DNA of 64,000 nt from Citrus sinensis (GCF_022201045.2 NC_068561.1:2505001-2569000); one strand, 5' to 3'. Positions 21,335 to 33,824 are shown, counted from the first letter of the stretch. The notes: a model not told the origin generated them from the sequence alone. Translations and numbers: made by a program.

Positions 21335-21714
21335 CTTTTTATCTTTTCAGCCGGTTAATCATCTTTTCGCGGCCGACCCCTTCAATTGTTGGAGACAAAT
21401 AGGGTGGTCAAGTTCCGGAGGAGCTTGGGGGCGTTTTTTGACCCTTAATTTCGAATTTTTCTTGTATTTTGACACATTTTTAAGATTACAATTTTTTTGA
21501 CCCTCGTCGTCAGCCGGGTTAATCATCTTTTCGCGGCCGGCCCCTTCACTTTTGCGTGCGTTAGCGGGTTTCGACCGCCGGCGCGGGGTCTCCGGGGCAC
21601 CTCGGACCCGCCGGGGAGCGGGGAAAGGGCCGCGGAGGGATGAATTGTGCGGCGGCCGAGTCGGGGCAGGCGAGGGGGGCACGGGTTAAGTAGATTTGCA
21701 GTGCACATGCTGAT

Positions 21715-21834
21715 GGGTGCGACCATACCAGCACTAATGCACCGGATCCCATCAGAACTCCGCAGTTAAGCGTGCTTGGGCGAGAGCAGTACTAAGATGG
21801 GTGACCTCTTGGGAAGTCCTCGTGTTGCACCCCT
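21715..21834 (+). rRNA. 5S rRNA: 5S rRNA gene, copy 41
   Basis: Consensus gene. Step 500 bp (extra G in subrepeat B). Confidence 0.97.
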
Positions 21835-22214
21835 CTTTTTATCTTTTCAGCCGGTTAATCATCTTTTCGCGGCCGACCCCTTCAATTGTTGGAGACAAAT
21901 AGGGTGGTCAAGTTCCGGAGGAGCTTGGGGGCGTTTTTTGACCCTTAATTTCGAATTTTTCTTGTATTTTGACACATTTTTAAGATTACAATTTTTTTGA
22001 CCCTCGTCGTCAGCCGGGTTAATCATCTTTTCGCGGCCGGCCCCTTCACTTTTGCGTGCGTTAGCGGGTTTCGACCGCCGGCGCGGGGTCTCCGGGGCAC
22101 CTCGGACCCGCCGGGGAGCGGGGAAAGGGCCGCGGAGGGATGAATTGTGCGGCGGCCGAGTCGGGGCAGGCGAGGGGGGCACGGGTTAAGTAGATTTGCA
22201 GTGCACATGCTGAT

Positions 22215-22334
22215 GGGTGCGACCATACCAGCACTAATGCACCGGATCCCATCAGAACTCCGCAGTTAAGCGTGCTTGGGCGAGAGCAGTACTAAGATGG
22301 GTGACCTCTTGGGAAGTCCTCGTGTTGCACCCCT
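22215..22334 (+). rRNA. 5S rRNA: 5S rRNA gene, copy 42
   Basis: Consensus gene. Step 500 bp (extra G in subrepeat B, as in the previous unit, so the two may share a duplication). Confidence 0.97.
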
Positions 22335-22715
22335 CTTTTTATCTTTTCAGCCGGTTAATCATCTTTTCGCGGCCGACCCCTTCAATTGTTGGAGACAAAT
22401 AGGGTGGTCAAGTTCCGGAGGAGCTTGGGGGCGTTTTTTGACCCTTAATTTCGAATTTTTCTTGTATTTTGACACATTTTTAAGATTACAATTTTTTTGA
22501 CCCTCGTCGTCAGCCGGTTAATCATCTTTTCGCGGCCGGCCCCTTCACTTTTGCGTGCGTTAGCGGGTTTCGACCGCCGGCGCGGGGTCTCCGGGGCACC
22601 TCGGACCCGCCGGGGAGCGGGGGAAAGGGCCGCGGAGGGATGAATTGTGCGGCGGCCGAGTCGGGGCAGGCGAGGGGGGGCACGGGTTAAGTAGATTTGC
22701 AGTGCACATGCTGAT

Positions 22716-22835
22716 GGGTGCGACCATACCAGCACTAATGCACCGGATCCCATCAGAACTCCGCAGTTAAGCGTGCTTGGGCCCGAGCAGTACTAAGATG
22801 GGTGACCTCTTGGGAAGTCCTCGTGTTGCACCCCT
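22716..22835 (+). rRNA. 5S rRNA: 5S rRNA gene, copy 43 (variant in the intermediate element)
   Basis: Length is normal, but nt 68-69 (22783-22784) read CC instead of GA, giving GGGCCCGAGCAG. This lies in the intermediate element and the helix V strand, so transcription and folding may both suffer. Step 501 bp: the preceding spacer has G5 for G4 and G7 for G6. The following spacer is also variant (22885-22897 and the G run near 23119-23129), so this is the most distinctive unit of the array's first half. Confidence 0.93.
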
Positions 22836-23214
22836 CTTTTTATCTTTTCAGCCGGTTAATCATCTTTTCGCGGCCGACCCCTTCACTTTTTGGAGCCAAA
22901 TAGGGTGGTCAAGTTCCGGAGGAGCTTGGGGGCGTTTTTTGACCCTTAATTTCGAATTTTTCTTGTATTTTGACACATTTTTAAGATTACAATTTTTTTG
23001 ACCCTCGTCGTCAGCCGGTTAATCATCTTTTCGCGGCCGGCCCCTTCACTTTTGCGTGCGTTAGCGGGTTTCGACCGCCGGCGCGGGGTCTCCGGGGCAC
23101 CTCGGACCCGCCGGGGAGCGGGGGAAGGGCCGCGGAGGGATGAATTGTGCGGCGGCCGAGTCGGGGCAGGCGAGGGGGGCACGGGTTAAGTAGATTTGCA
23201 GTGCACATGCTGAT

Positions 23215-23334
23215 GGGTGCGACCATACCAGCACTAATGCACCGGATCCCATCAGAACTCCGCAGTTAAGCGTGCTTGGGCGAGAGCAGTACTAAGATGG
23301 GTGACCTCTTGGGAAGTCCTCGTGTTGCACCCCT
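23215..23334 (+). rRNA. 5S rRNA: 5S rRNA gene, copy 44
   Basis: Consensus gene, 499-bp step, preceded by the variant spacer described for copy 43. Confidence 0.97.
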
Positions 23335-23714
23335 CTTTTTATCTTTTCAGCCGGTTAATCATCTTTTCGCGGCCGACCCCTTCAATTGTTGGAGACAAAT
23401 AGGGTGGTCAAGTTCCGGAGGAGCTTGGGGGCGTTTTTTTGACCCTTAATTTCGAATTTTTCTTGTATTTTGACACATTTTTAAGATTACAATTTTTTTG
23501 ACCCTCGTCGTCAGCCGGTTAATCATCTTTTCGCGGCCGGCCCCTTCACTTTTGCGTGCGTTAGCGGGTTTCGACCGCCGGCGCGGGGTCTCCGGGGCAC
23601 CTCGGACCCGCCGGGGAGCGGGGAAAGGGCCGCGGAGGGATGAATTGTGCGGCGGCCGAGTCGGGGCAGGCGAGGGGGGCACGGGTTAAGTAGATTTGCA
23701 GTGCACATGCTGAT

Positions 23715-23834
23715 GGGTGCGACCATACCAGCACTAATGCACCGGATCCCATCAGAACTCCGCAGTTAAGCGTGCTTGGGCGAGAGCAGTACTAAGATGG
23801 GTGACCTCTTGGGAAGTCCTCGTGTTGCACCCCT
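23715..23834 (+). rRNA. 5S rRNA: 5S rRNA gene, copy 45
   Basis: Consensus gene. Step 500 bp (T7 for T6 in the preceding mid-spacer GCGTTTTTT run). Confidence 0.97.
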
Positions 23835-24213
23835 CTTTTTATCTTTTCAGCCGGTTAATCATCTTTTCGCGGCCGACCCCTTCAATTGTTGGAGACAAAT
23901 AGGGTGGTCAAGTTCCGGAGGAGCTTGGGGGCGTTTTTTGACCCTTAATTTCGAATTTTTCTTGTATTTTGACACATTTTTAAGATTACAATTTTTTTGA
24001 CCCTCGTCGTCAGCCGGTTAATCATCTTTTCGCGGCCGGCCCCTTCACTTTTGCGTGCGTTAGCGGGTTTCGACCGCCGGCGCGGGGTCTCCGGGGCACC
24101 TCGGACCCGCCGGGGAGCGGGGAAAGGGCCGCGGAGGGATGAATTGTGCGGCGGCCGAGTCGGGGCAGGCGAGGGGGGCACGGGTTAAGTAGATTTGCAG
24201 TGCACATGCTGAT

Positions 24214-24333
24214 GGGTGCGACCATACCAGCACTAATGCACCGGATCCCATCAGAACTCCGCAGTTAAGCGTGCTTGGGCGAGAGCAGTACTAAGATGGG
24301 TGACCTCTTGGGAAGTCCTCGTGTTGCACCCCT
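24214..24333 (+). rRNA. 5S rRNA: 5S rRNA gene, copy 46
   Basis: Consensus gene, 499-bp step. Confidence 0.97.
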
Positions 24334-24712
24334 CTTTTTATCTTTTCAGCCGGTTAATCATCTTTTCGCGGCCGACCCCTTCAATTGTTGGAGACAAATA
24401 GGGTGGTCAAGTTCCGGAGGAGCTTGGGGGCGTTTTTTGACCCTTAATTTCGAATTTTTCTTGTATTTTGACACATTTTTAAGATTACAATTTTTTTGAC
24501 CCTCGTCGTCAGCCGGTTAATCATCTTTTCGCGGCCGGCCCCTTCACTTTTGCGTGCGTTAGCGGGTTTCGACCGCCGGCGCGGGGTCTCCGGGGCACCT
24601 CGGACCCGCCGGGGAGCGGGGAAAGGGCCGCGGAGGGATGAATTGTGCGGCGGCCGAGTCGGGGCAGGCGAGGGGGGCACGGGTTAAGTAGATTTGCAGT
24701 GCACATGCTGAT

Positions 24713-24832
24713 GGGTGCGACCATACCAGCACTAATGCACCGGATCCCATCAGAACTCCGCAGTTAAGCGTGCTTGGGCGAGAGCAGTACTAAGATGGGT
24801 GACCTCTTGGGAAGTCCTCGTGTTGCACCCCT
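24713..24832 (+). rRNA. 5S rRNA: 5S rRNA gene, copy 47
   Basis: Consensus gene, 499-bp step. Confidence 0.97.
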
Positions 24833-25211
24833 CTTTTTATCTTTTCAGCCGGTTAATCATCTTTTCGCGGCCGACCCCTTCAATTGTTGGAGACAAATAG
24901 GGTGGTCAAGTTCCGGAGGAGCTTGGGGGCGTTTTTTGACCCTTAATTTCGAATTTTTCTTGTATTTTGACACATTTTTAAGATTACAATTTTTTTGACC
25001 CTCGTCGTCAGCCGGTTAATCATCTTTTCGCGGCCGGCCCCTTCACTTTTGCGTGCGTTAGCGGGTTTCGACCGCCGGCGCGGGGTCTCCGGGGCACCTC
25101 GGACCCGCCGGGGAGCGGGGAAAGGGCCGCGGAGGGATGAATTGTGCGGCGGCCGAGTCGGGGCAGGCGAGGGGGGCACGGGTTAAGTAGATTTGCAGTG
25201 CACATGCTGAT

Positions 25212-25331
25212 GGGTGCGACCATACCAGCACTAATGCACCGGATCCCATCAGAACTCCGCAGTTAAGCGTGCTTGGGCGAGAGCAGTACTAAGATGGGTG
25301 ACCTCTTGGGAAGTCCTCGTGTTGCACCCCT
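25212..25331 (+). rRNA. 5S rRNA: 5S rRNA gene, copy 48
   Basis: Consensus gene, 499-bp step. Confidence 0.97.
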
Positions 25332-25711
25332 CTTTTTATCTTTTCAGCCGGTTAATCATCTTTTCGCGGCCGACCCCTTCAATTGTTGGAGACAAATAGG
25401 GTGGTCAAGTTCCGGAGGAGCCTGGGGGCGTTTTTTTGACCCTTAATTTCGAATTTTTCTTGTATTTTGACACATTTTTAAGATTACAATTTTTTTGACC
25501 CTCGTCGTCAGCCGGTTAATCATCTTTTCGCGGCCGGCCCCTTCACTTTTGCGTGCGTTAGCGGGTTTCGACCGCCGGCGCGGGGTCTCCGGGGCACCTC
25601 GGACCCGCCGGGGAGCGGGGAAAGGGCCGCGGAGGGATGAATTGTGCGGCGGCCGAGTCGGGGCAGGCGAGGGGGGCACGGGTTAAGTAGATTTGCAGTG
25701 CACATGCTGAT

Positions 25712-25831
25712 GGGTGCGACCATACCAGCACTAATGCACCGGATCCCATCAGAACTCCGCAGTTAAGCGTGCTTGGGCGAGAGCAGTACTAAGATGGGTG
25801 ACCTCTTGGGAAGTCCTCGTGTTGCACCCCT
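25712..25831 (+). rRNA. 5S rRNA: 5S rRNA gene, copy 49
   Basis: Consensus gene. Step 500 bp (T7 for T6); the preceding spacer also has a T-to-C change near 25422. Confidence 0.97.
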
Positions 25832-26211
25832 CTTTTTATCTTTTCAGCCGGTTAATCATCTTTTCGCGGCCGACCCCTTCAATTGTTGGAGACAAATAGG
25901 GTGGTCAAGTTCCGGAGGAGCTTGGGGGCGTTTTTTTGACCCTTAATTTCGAATTTTTCTTGTATTTTGACACATTTTTAAGATTACAATTTTTTTGACC
26001 CTCGTCGTCAGCCGGTTAATCATCTTTTCGCGGCCGGCCCCTTCACTTTTGCGTGCGTTAGCGGGTTTCGACCGCCGGCGCGGGGTCTCCGGGGCACCTC
26101 GGACCCGCCGGGGAGCGGGGAAAGGGCCGCGGAGGGATGAATTGTGCGGCGGCCGAGTCGGGGCAGGCGAGGGGGGCACGGGTTAAGTAGATTTGCAGTG
26201 CACATGCTGAT

Positions 26212-26331
26212 GGGTGCGACCATACCAGCACTAATGCACCGGATCCCATCAGAACTCCGCAGTTAAGCGTGCTTGGGCGAGAGCAGTACTAAGATGGGTG
26301 ACCTCTTGGGAAGTCCTCGTGTTGCACCCCT
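26212..26331 (+). rRNA. 5S rRNA: 5S rRNA gene, copy 50
   Basis: Consensus gene. Step 500 bp (T7 for T6). Confidence 0.97.
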
Positions 26332-26710
26332 CTTTTTATCTTTTCAGCCGGTTAATCATCTTTTCGCGGCCGACCCCTTCAATTGTTGGAGACAAATAGG
26401 GTGGTCAAGTTCCGGAGGAGCTTGGGGGCGTTTTTTGACCCTTAATTTCGAATTTTTCTTGTATTTTGACACATTTTTAAGATTACAATTTTTTTGACCC
26501 TCGTCGTCAGCCGGTTAATCATCTTTTCGCGGCCGGCCCCTTCACTTTTGCGTGCGTTAGCGGGTTTCGACCGCCGGCGCGGGGTCTCCGGGGCACCTCG
26601 GACCCGCCGGGGAGCGGGGAAAGGGCCGCGGAGGGATGAATTGTGCGGCGGCCGAGTCGGGGCAGGCGAGGGGGGCACGGGTTAAGTAGATTTGCAGTGC
26701 ACATGCTGAT

Positions 26711-26830
26711 GGGTGCGACCATACCAGCACTAATGCACCGGATCCCATCAGAACTCCGCAGTTAAGCGTGCTTGGGCGAGAGCAGTACTAAGATGGGTGA
26801 CCTCTTGGGAAGTCCTCGTGTTGCACCCCT
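26711..26830 (+). rRNA. 5S rRNA: 5S rRNA gene, copy 51
   Basis: Consensus gene, 499-bp step. Confidence 0.97.
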
Positions 26831-27210
26831 CTTTTTATCTTTTCAGCCGGTTAATCATCTTTTCGCGGCCGACCCCTTCAATTGTTGGAGACAAATAGGG
26901 TGGTCAAGTTCCGGAGGAGCTTGGGGGCGTTTTTTGACCCTTAATTTCGAATTTTTCTTGTATTTTGACACATTTTTAAGATTACAATTTTTTTGACCCT
27001 CGTCGTCAGCCGGTTAATCATCTTTTCGCGGCCGGCCCCTTCACTTTTGCGTGCGTTAGCGGGTTTCGACCGCCGGCGCGGGGTCTCCGGGGCACCTCGG
27101 ACCCGCCGGGGAGCGGGGGAAAGGGCCGCGGAGGGATGAATTGTGCGGCGGCCGAGTCGGGGCAGGCGAGGGGGGCACGGGTTAAGTAGATTTGCAGTGC
27201 ACATGCTGAT

Positions 27211-27330
27211 GGGTGCGACCATACCAGCACTAATGCACCGGATCCCATCAGAACTCCGCAGTTAAGCGTGCTTGGGCGAGAGCAGTACTAAGATGGGTGA
27301 CCTCTTGGGAAGTCCTCGTGTTGCACCCCT
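27211..27330 (+). rRNA. 5S rRNA: 5S rRNA gene, copy 52
   Basis: Consensus gene. Step 500 bp (G5 for G4). Confidence 0.97.
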
Positions 27331-27709
27331 CTTTTTATCTTTTCAGCCGGTTAATCATCTTTTCGCGGCCGACCCCTTCAATTGTTGGAGACAAATAGGG
27401 TGGTCAAGTTCCGGAGGAGCTTGGGGGCGTTTTTTGACCCTTAATTTCGAATTTTTCTTGTATTTTGACACATTTTTAAGATTACAATTTTTTTGACCCT
27501 CGTCGTCAGCCGGTTAATCATCTTTTCGCGGCCGGCCCCTTCACTTTTGCGTGCGTTAGCGGGTTTCGACCGCCGGCGCGGGGTCTCCGGGGCACCTCGG
27601 ACCCGCCGGGGAGCGGGGAAAGGGCCGCGGAGGGATGAATTGTGCGGCGGCCGAGTCGGGGCAGGCGAGGGGGGCACGGGTTAAGTAGATTTGCAGTGCA
27701 CATGCTGAT

Positions 27710-27829
27710 GGGTGCGACCATACCAGCACTAATGCACCGGATCCCATCAGAACTCCGCAGTTAAGCGTGCTTGGGCGAGAGCAGTACTAAGATGGGTGAC
27801 CTCTTGGGAAGTCCTCGTGTTGCACCCCT
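27710..27829 (+). rRNA. 5S rRNA: 5S rRNA gene, copy 53
   Basis: Consensus gene, 499-bp step. Confidence 0.97.
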
Positions 27830-28209
27830 CTTTTTATCTTTTCAGCCGGTTAATCATCTTTTCGCGGCCGACCCCTTCAATTGTTGGAGACAAATAGGGT
27901 GGTCAAGTTCCGGAGGAGCTTGGGGGCGTTTTTTGACCCTTAATTTCGAATTTTTCTTGTATTTTGACACATTTTTAAGATTACAATTTTTTTGACCCTC
28001 GTCGTCAGCCGGTTAATCATCTTTTCGCGGCCGGCCCCTTCACTTTTGCGTGCGTTAGCGGGTTTCGACCGCCGGCGCGGGGTCTCCGGGGCACCTCGGA
28101 CCCGCCGGGGAGCGGGGAAAGGGCCGCGGAGGGATGAATTGTGCGGCGGCCGAGTCGGGGCAGGCGAGGGGGGGCACGGGTTAAGTAGATTTGCAGTGCA
28201 CATGCTGAT

Positions 28210-28329
28210 GGGTGCGACCATACCAGCACTAATGCACCGGATCCCATCAGAACTCCGCAGTTAAGCGTGCTTGGGCGAGAGCAGTACTAAGATGGGTGAC
28301 CTCTTGGGAAGTCCTCGTGTTGCACCCCT
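28210..28329 (+). rRNA. 5S rRNA: 5S rRNA gene, copy 54
   Basis: Consensus gene. Step 500 bp (G7 for G6 before GCACGGG). Confidence 0.97.
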
Positions 28330-28708
28330 CTTTTTATCTTTTCAGCCGGTTAATCATCTTTTCGCGGCCGACCCCTTCAATTGTTGGAGACAAATAGGGT
28401 GGTCAAGTTCCGGAGGAGCTTGGGGGCGTTTTTTGACCCTTAATTTCGAATTTTTCTTGTATTTTGACACATTTTTAAGATTACAATTTTTTTGACCCTC
28501 GTCGTCAGCCGGTTAATCATCTTTTCGCGGCCGGCCCCTTCACTTTTGCGTGCGTTAGCGGGTTTCGACCGCCGGCGCGGGGTCTCCGGGGCACCTCGGA
28601 CCCGCCGGGGAGCGGGGAAAGGGCCGCGGAGGGATGAATTGTGCGGCGGCCGAGTCGGGGCAGGCGAGGGGGGCACGGGTTAAGTAGATTTGCAGTGCAC
28701 ATGCTGAT

Positions 28709-28828
28709 GGGTGCGACCATACCAGCACTAATGCACCGGATCCCATCAGAACTCCGCAGTTAAGCGTGCTTGGGCGAGAGCAGTACTAAGATGGGTGACC
28801 TCTTGGGAAGTCCTCGTGTTGCACCCCT
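28709..28828 (+). rRNA. 5S rRNA: 5S rRNA gene, copy 55
   Basis: Consensus gene, 499-bp step. Confidence 0.97.
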
Positions 28829-29207
28829 CTTTTTATCTTTTCAGCCGGTTAATCATCTTTTCGCGGCCGACCCCTTCAATTGTTGGAGACAAATAGGGTG
28901 GTCAAGTTCCGGAGGAGCTTGGGGGCGTTTTTTGACCCTTAATTTCGAATTTTTCTTGTATTTTGACACATTTTTAAGATTACAATTTTTTTGACCCTCG
29001 TCGTCAGCCGGTTAATCATCTTTTCGCGGCCGGCCCCTTCACTTTTGCGTGCGTTAGCGGGTTTCGACCGCCGGCGCGGGGTCTCCGGGGCACCTCGGAC
29101 CCGCCGGGGAGCGGGGAAAGGGCCGCGGAGGGATGAATTGTGCGGCGGCCGAGTCGGGGCAGGCGAGGGGGGCACGGGTTAAGTAGATTTGCAGTGCACA
29201 TGCTGAT

Positions 29208-29327
29208 GGGTGCGACCATACCAGCACTAATGCACCGGATCCCATCAGAACTCCGCAGTTAAGCGTGCTTGGGCGAGAGCAGTACTAAGATGGGTGACCT
29301 CTTGGGAAGTCCTCGTGTTGCACCCCT
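29208..29327 (+). rRNA. 5S rRNA: 5S rRNA gene, copy 56
   Basis: Consensus gene, 499-bp step. Confidence 0.97.
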
Positions 29328-29707
29328 CTTTTTATCTTTTCAGCCGGTTAATCATCTTTTCGCGGCCGACCCCTTCAATTGTTGGAGACAAATAGGGTGG
29401 TCAAGTTCCGGAGGAGCTTGGGGGCGTTTTTTGACCCTTAATTTCGAATTTTTCTTGTATTTTGACACATTTTTAAGATTACAATTTTTTTGACCCTCGT
29501 CGTCAGCCGGTTAATCATCTTTTCGCGGCCGGCCCCTTCACTTTTGCGTGCGTTAGCGGGTTTCGACCGCCGGCGCGGGGTCTCCGGGGCACCTCGGACC
29601 CGCCGGGGAGCGGGGAAAGGGCCGCGGAGGGATGAATTGTGCGGCGGCCGAGTCGGGGCAGGCGAGGGGGGGCACGGGTTAAGTAGATTTGCAGTGCACA
29701 TGCTGAT

Positions 29708-29827
29708 GGGTGCGACCATACCAGCACTAATGCACCGGATCCCATCAGAACTCCGCAGTTAAGCGTGCTTGGGCGAGAGCAGTACTAAGATGGGTGACCT
29801 CTTGGGAAGTCCTCGTGTTGCACCCCT
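29708..29827 (+). rRNA. 5S rRNA: 5S rRNA gene, copy 57
   Basis: Consensus gene. Step 500 bp (G7 for G6). Confidence 0.97.
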
Positions 29828-30206
29828 CTTTTTATCTTTTCAGCCGGTTAATCATCTTTTCGCGGCCGACCCCTTCAATTGTTGGAGACAAATAGGGTGG
29901 TCAAGTTCCGGAGGAGCTTGGGGGCGTTTTTTGACCCTTAATTTCGAATTTTTCTTGTATTTTGACACATTTTTAAGATTACAATTTTTTTGACCCTCGT
30001 CGTCAGCCGGTTAATCATCTTTTCGCGGCCGGCCCCTTCACTTTTGCGTGCGTTAGCGGGTTTCGACCGCCGGCGCGGGGTCTCCGGGGCACCTCGGACC
30101 CGCCGGGGAGCGGGGAAAGGGCCGCGGAGGGATGAATTGTGCGGCGGCCGAGTCGGGGCAGGCGAGGGGGGCACGGGTTAAGTAGATTTGCAGTGCACAT
30201 GCTGAT

Positions 30207-30326
30207 GGGTGCGACCATACCAGCACTAATGCACCGGATCCCATCAGAACTCCGCAGTTAAGCGTGCTTGGGCGAGAGCAGTACTAAGATGGGTGACCTC
30301 TTGGGAAGTCCTCGTGTTGCACCCCT
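30207..30326 (+). rRNA. 5S rRNA: 5S rRNA gene, copy 58
   Basis: Consensus gene, 499-bp step. Confidence 0.97.
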
Positions 30327-30707
30327 CTTTTTATCTTTTCAGCCGGTTAATCATCTTTTCGCGGCCGACCCCTTCAATTGTTGGAGACAAATAGGGTGGT
30401 CAAGTTCCGGAGGAGCTTGGGGGCGTTTTTTGACCCTTAATTTCGAATTTTTCTTGTATTTTGACACATTTTTAAGATTACAATTTTTTTGACCCTCGTC
30501 GTCAGCCGGGTTAATCATCTTTTCGCGGCCGGCCCCTTCACTTTTGCGTGCGTTAGCGGGTTTCGACCGCCGGCGCGGGGTCTCCGGGGCACCTCGGACC
30601 CGCCGGGGAGCGGGGGAAAGGGCCGCGGAGGGATGAATTGTGCGGCGGCCGAGTCGGGGCAGGCGAGGGGGGCACGGGTTAAGTAGATTTGCAGTGCACA
30701 TGCTGAT

Positions 30708-30827
30708 GGGTGCGACCATACCAGCACTAATGCACCGGATCCCATCAGAACTCCGCAGTTAAGCGTGCTTGGGCGAGAGCAGTACTAAGATGGGTGACCT
30801 CTTGGGAAGTCCTCGTGTTGCACCCCT
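30708..30827 (+). rRNA. 5S rRNA: 5S rRNA gene, copy 59
   Basis: Consensus gene. Step 501 bp (extra G in subrepeat B plus G5 for G4). Confidence 0.97.
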
Positions 30828-31206
30828 CTTTTTATCTTTTCAGCCGGTTAATCATCTTTTCGCGGCCGACCCCTTCAATTGTTGGAGACAAATAGGGTGG
30901 TCAAGTTCCGGAGGAGCTTGGGGGCGTTTTTTGACCCTTAATTTCGAATTTTTCTTGTATTTTGACACATTTTTAAGATTACAATTTTTTTGACCCTCGT
31001 CGTCAGCCGGTTAATCATCTTTTCGCGGCCGGCCCCTTCACTTTTGCGTGCGTTAGCGGGTTTCGACCGCCGGCGCGGGGTCTCCGGGGCACCTCGGACC
31101 CGCCGGGGAGCGGGGAAAGGGCCGCGGAGGGATGAATTGTGCGGCGGCCGAGTCGGGGCAGGCGAGGGGGGCACGGGTTAAGTAGATTTGCAGTGCACAT
31201 GCTGAT

Positions 31207-31326
31207 GGGTGCGACCATACCAGCACTAATGCACCGGATCCCATCAGAACTCCGCAGTTAAGCGTGCTTGGGCGAGAGCAGTACTAAGATGGGTGACCTC
31301 TTGGGAAGTCCTCGTGTTGCACCCCT
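31207..31326 (+). rRNA. 5S rRNA: 5S rRNA gene, copy 60
   Basis: Consensus gene, 499-bp step. Confidence 0.97.
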
Positions 31327-31706
31327 CTTTTTATCTTTTCAGCCGGTTAATCATCTTTTCGCGGCCGACCCCTTCAATTGTTGGAGACAAATAGGGTGGT
31401 CAAGTTCCGGAGGAGCTTGGGGGCGTTTTTTGACCCTTAATTTCGAATTTTTCTTGTATTTTGACACATTTTTAAGATTACAATTTTTTTGACCCTCGTC
31501 GTCAGCCGGTTAATCATCTTTTCGCGGCCGGCCCCTTCACTTTTGCGTGCGTTAGCGGGTTTCGACCGCCGGCGCGGGGTCTCCGGGGCACCTCGGACCC
31601 GCCGGGGAGCGGGGGAAAGGGCCGCGGAGGGATGAATTGTGCGGCGGCCGAGTCGGGGCAGGCGAGGGGGGCACGGGTTAAGTAGATTTGCAGTGCACAT
31701 GCTGAT

Positions 31707-31826
31707 GGGTGCGACCATACCAGCACTAATGCACCGGATCCCATCAGAACTCCGCAGTTAAGCGTGCTTGGGCGAGAGCAGTACTAAGATGGGTGACCTC
31801 TTGGGAAGTCCTCGTGTTGCACCCCT
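31707..31826 (+). rRNA. 5S rRNA: 5S rRNA gene, copy 61
   Basis: Consensus gene. Step 500 bp (G5 for G4). Confidence 0.97.
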
Positions 31827-32206
31827 CTTTTTATCTTTTCAGCCGGTTAATCATCTTTTCGCGGCCGACCCCTTCAATTGTTGGAGACAAATAGGGTGGT
31901 CAAGTTCCGGAGGAGCTTGGGGGCGTTTTTTGACCCTTAATTTCGAATTTTTCTTGTATTTTGACACATTTTTAAGATTACAATTTTTTTGACCCTCGTC
32001 GTCAGCCGGTTAATCATCTTTTCGCGGCCGGCCCCTTCACTTTTGCGTGCGTTAGCGGGTTTCGACCGCCGGCGCGGGGTCTCCGGGGCACCTCGGACCC
32101 GCCGGGGGGCGGGGGACAGGGCCGCGGAGGGATGAATTGTGCGGCGGCCGAGTCGGGGCAGGCGAGGGGGGCACGGGTTAAGTAGATTTGCAGTGCACAT
32201 GCTGAT

Positions 32207-32326
32207 GGGTGCGACCATACCAGCACTAATGCACCGGATCCCATCAGAACTCCGCAGTTAAGCGTGCTTGGGCGAGAGCAGTACTAAGATGGGTGACCTC
32301 TTGGGAAGTCCTCGTGTTGCACCCCT
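32207..32326 (+). rRNA. 5S rRNA: 5S rRNA gene, copy 62
   Basis: Consensus gene. Step 500 bp; the preceding quadruplex region reads GGGGGGCGGGGGACAGGG (32103-32120), with two substitutions and one extra G. Confidence 0.97.
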
Positions 32327-32705
32327 CTTTTTATCTTTTCAGCCGGTTAATCATCTTTTCGCGGCCGACCCCTTCAATTGTTGGAGACAAATAGGGTGGT
32401 CAAGTTCCGGAGGAGCTTGGGGGCGTTTTTTGACCCTTAATTTCGAATTTTTCTTGTATTTTGACACATTTTTAAGATTACAATTTTTTTGACCCTCGTC
32501 GTCAGCCGGTTAATCATCTTTTCGCGGCCGGCCCCTTCACTTTTGCGTGCGTTAGCGGGTTTCGACCGCCGGCGCGGGGTCTCCGGGGCACCTCGGACCC
32601 GCCGGGGAGCGGGGAAAGGGCCGCGGAGGGATGAATTGTGCGGCGGCCGAGTCGGGGCAGGCGAGGGGGGCACGGGTTAAGTAGATTTGCAGTGCACATG
32701 CTGAT

Positions 32706-32825
32706 GGGTGCGACCATACCAGCACTAATGCACCGGATCCCATCAGAACTCCGCAGTTAAGCGTGCTTGGGCGAGAGCAGTACTAAGATGGGTGACCTCT
32801 TGGGAAGTCCTCGTGTTGCACCCCT
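32706..32825 (+). rRNA. 5S rRNA: 5S rRNA gene, copy 63
   Basis: Consensus gene, 499-bp step. Confidence 0.97.
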
Positions 32826-33204
32826 CTTTTTATCTTTTCAGCCGGTTAATCATCTTTTCGCGGCCGACCCCTTCAATTGTTGGAGACAAATAGGGTGGTC
32901 AAGTTCCGGAGGAGCTTGGGGGCGTTTTTTGACCCTTAATTTCGAATTTTTCTTGTATTTTGACACATTTTTAAGATTACAATTTTTTTGACCCTCGTCG
33001 TCAGCCGGTTAATCATCTTTTCGCGGCCGGCCCCTTCACTTTTGCGTGCGTTAGCGGGTTTCGACCGCCGGCGCGGGGTCTCCGGGGCACCTCGGACCCG
33101 CCGGGGAGCGGGGAAAGGGCCGCGGAGGGATGAATTGTGCGGCGGCCGAGTCGGGGCAGGCGAGGGGGGCACGGGTTAAGTAGATTTGCAGTGCACATGC
33201 TGAT

Positions 33205-33324
33205 GGGTGCGACCATACCAGCACTAATGCACCGGATCCCATCAGAACTCCGCAGTTAAGCGTGCTTGGGCGAGAGCAGTACTAAGATGGGTGACCTCTT
33301 GGGAAGTCCTCGTGTTGCACCCCT
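33205..33324 (+). rRNA. 5S rRNA: 5S rRNA gene, copy 64
   Basis: Consensus gene, 499-bp step. Confidence 0.97.
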
Positions 33325-33704
33325 CTTTTTATCTTTTCAGCCGGTTAATCATCTTTTCGCGGCCGACCCCTTCAATTGTTGGAGACAAATAGGGTGGTCA
33401 AGTTCCGGAGGAGCTTGGGGGCGTTTTTTTGACCCTTAATTTCGAATTTTTCTTGTATTTTGACACATTTTTAAGATTACAATTTTTTTGACCCTCGTCG
33501 TCAGCCGGTTAATCATCTTTTCGCGGCCGGCCCCTTCACTTTTGCGTGCGTTAGCGGGTTTCGACCGCCGGCGCGGGGTCTCCGGGGCACCTCGGACCCG
33601 CCGGGGAGCGGGGAAAGGGCCGCGGAGGGATGAATTGTGCGGCGGCCGAGTCGGGGCAGGCGAGGGGGGCACGGGTTAAGTAGATTTGCAGTGCACATGC
33701 TGAT

Positions 33705-33824
33705 GGGTGCGACCATACCAGCACTAATGCACCGGATCCCATCAGAACTCCGCAGTTAAGCGTGCTTGGGCGAGAGCAGTACTAAGATGGGTGACCTCTT
33801 GGGAAGTCCTCGTGTTGCACCCCT
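33705..33824 (+). rRNA. 5S rRNA: 5S rRNA gene, copy 65
   Basis: Consensus gene. Step 500 bp (T7 for T6). Confidence 0.97.
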
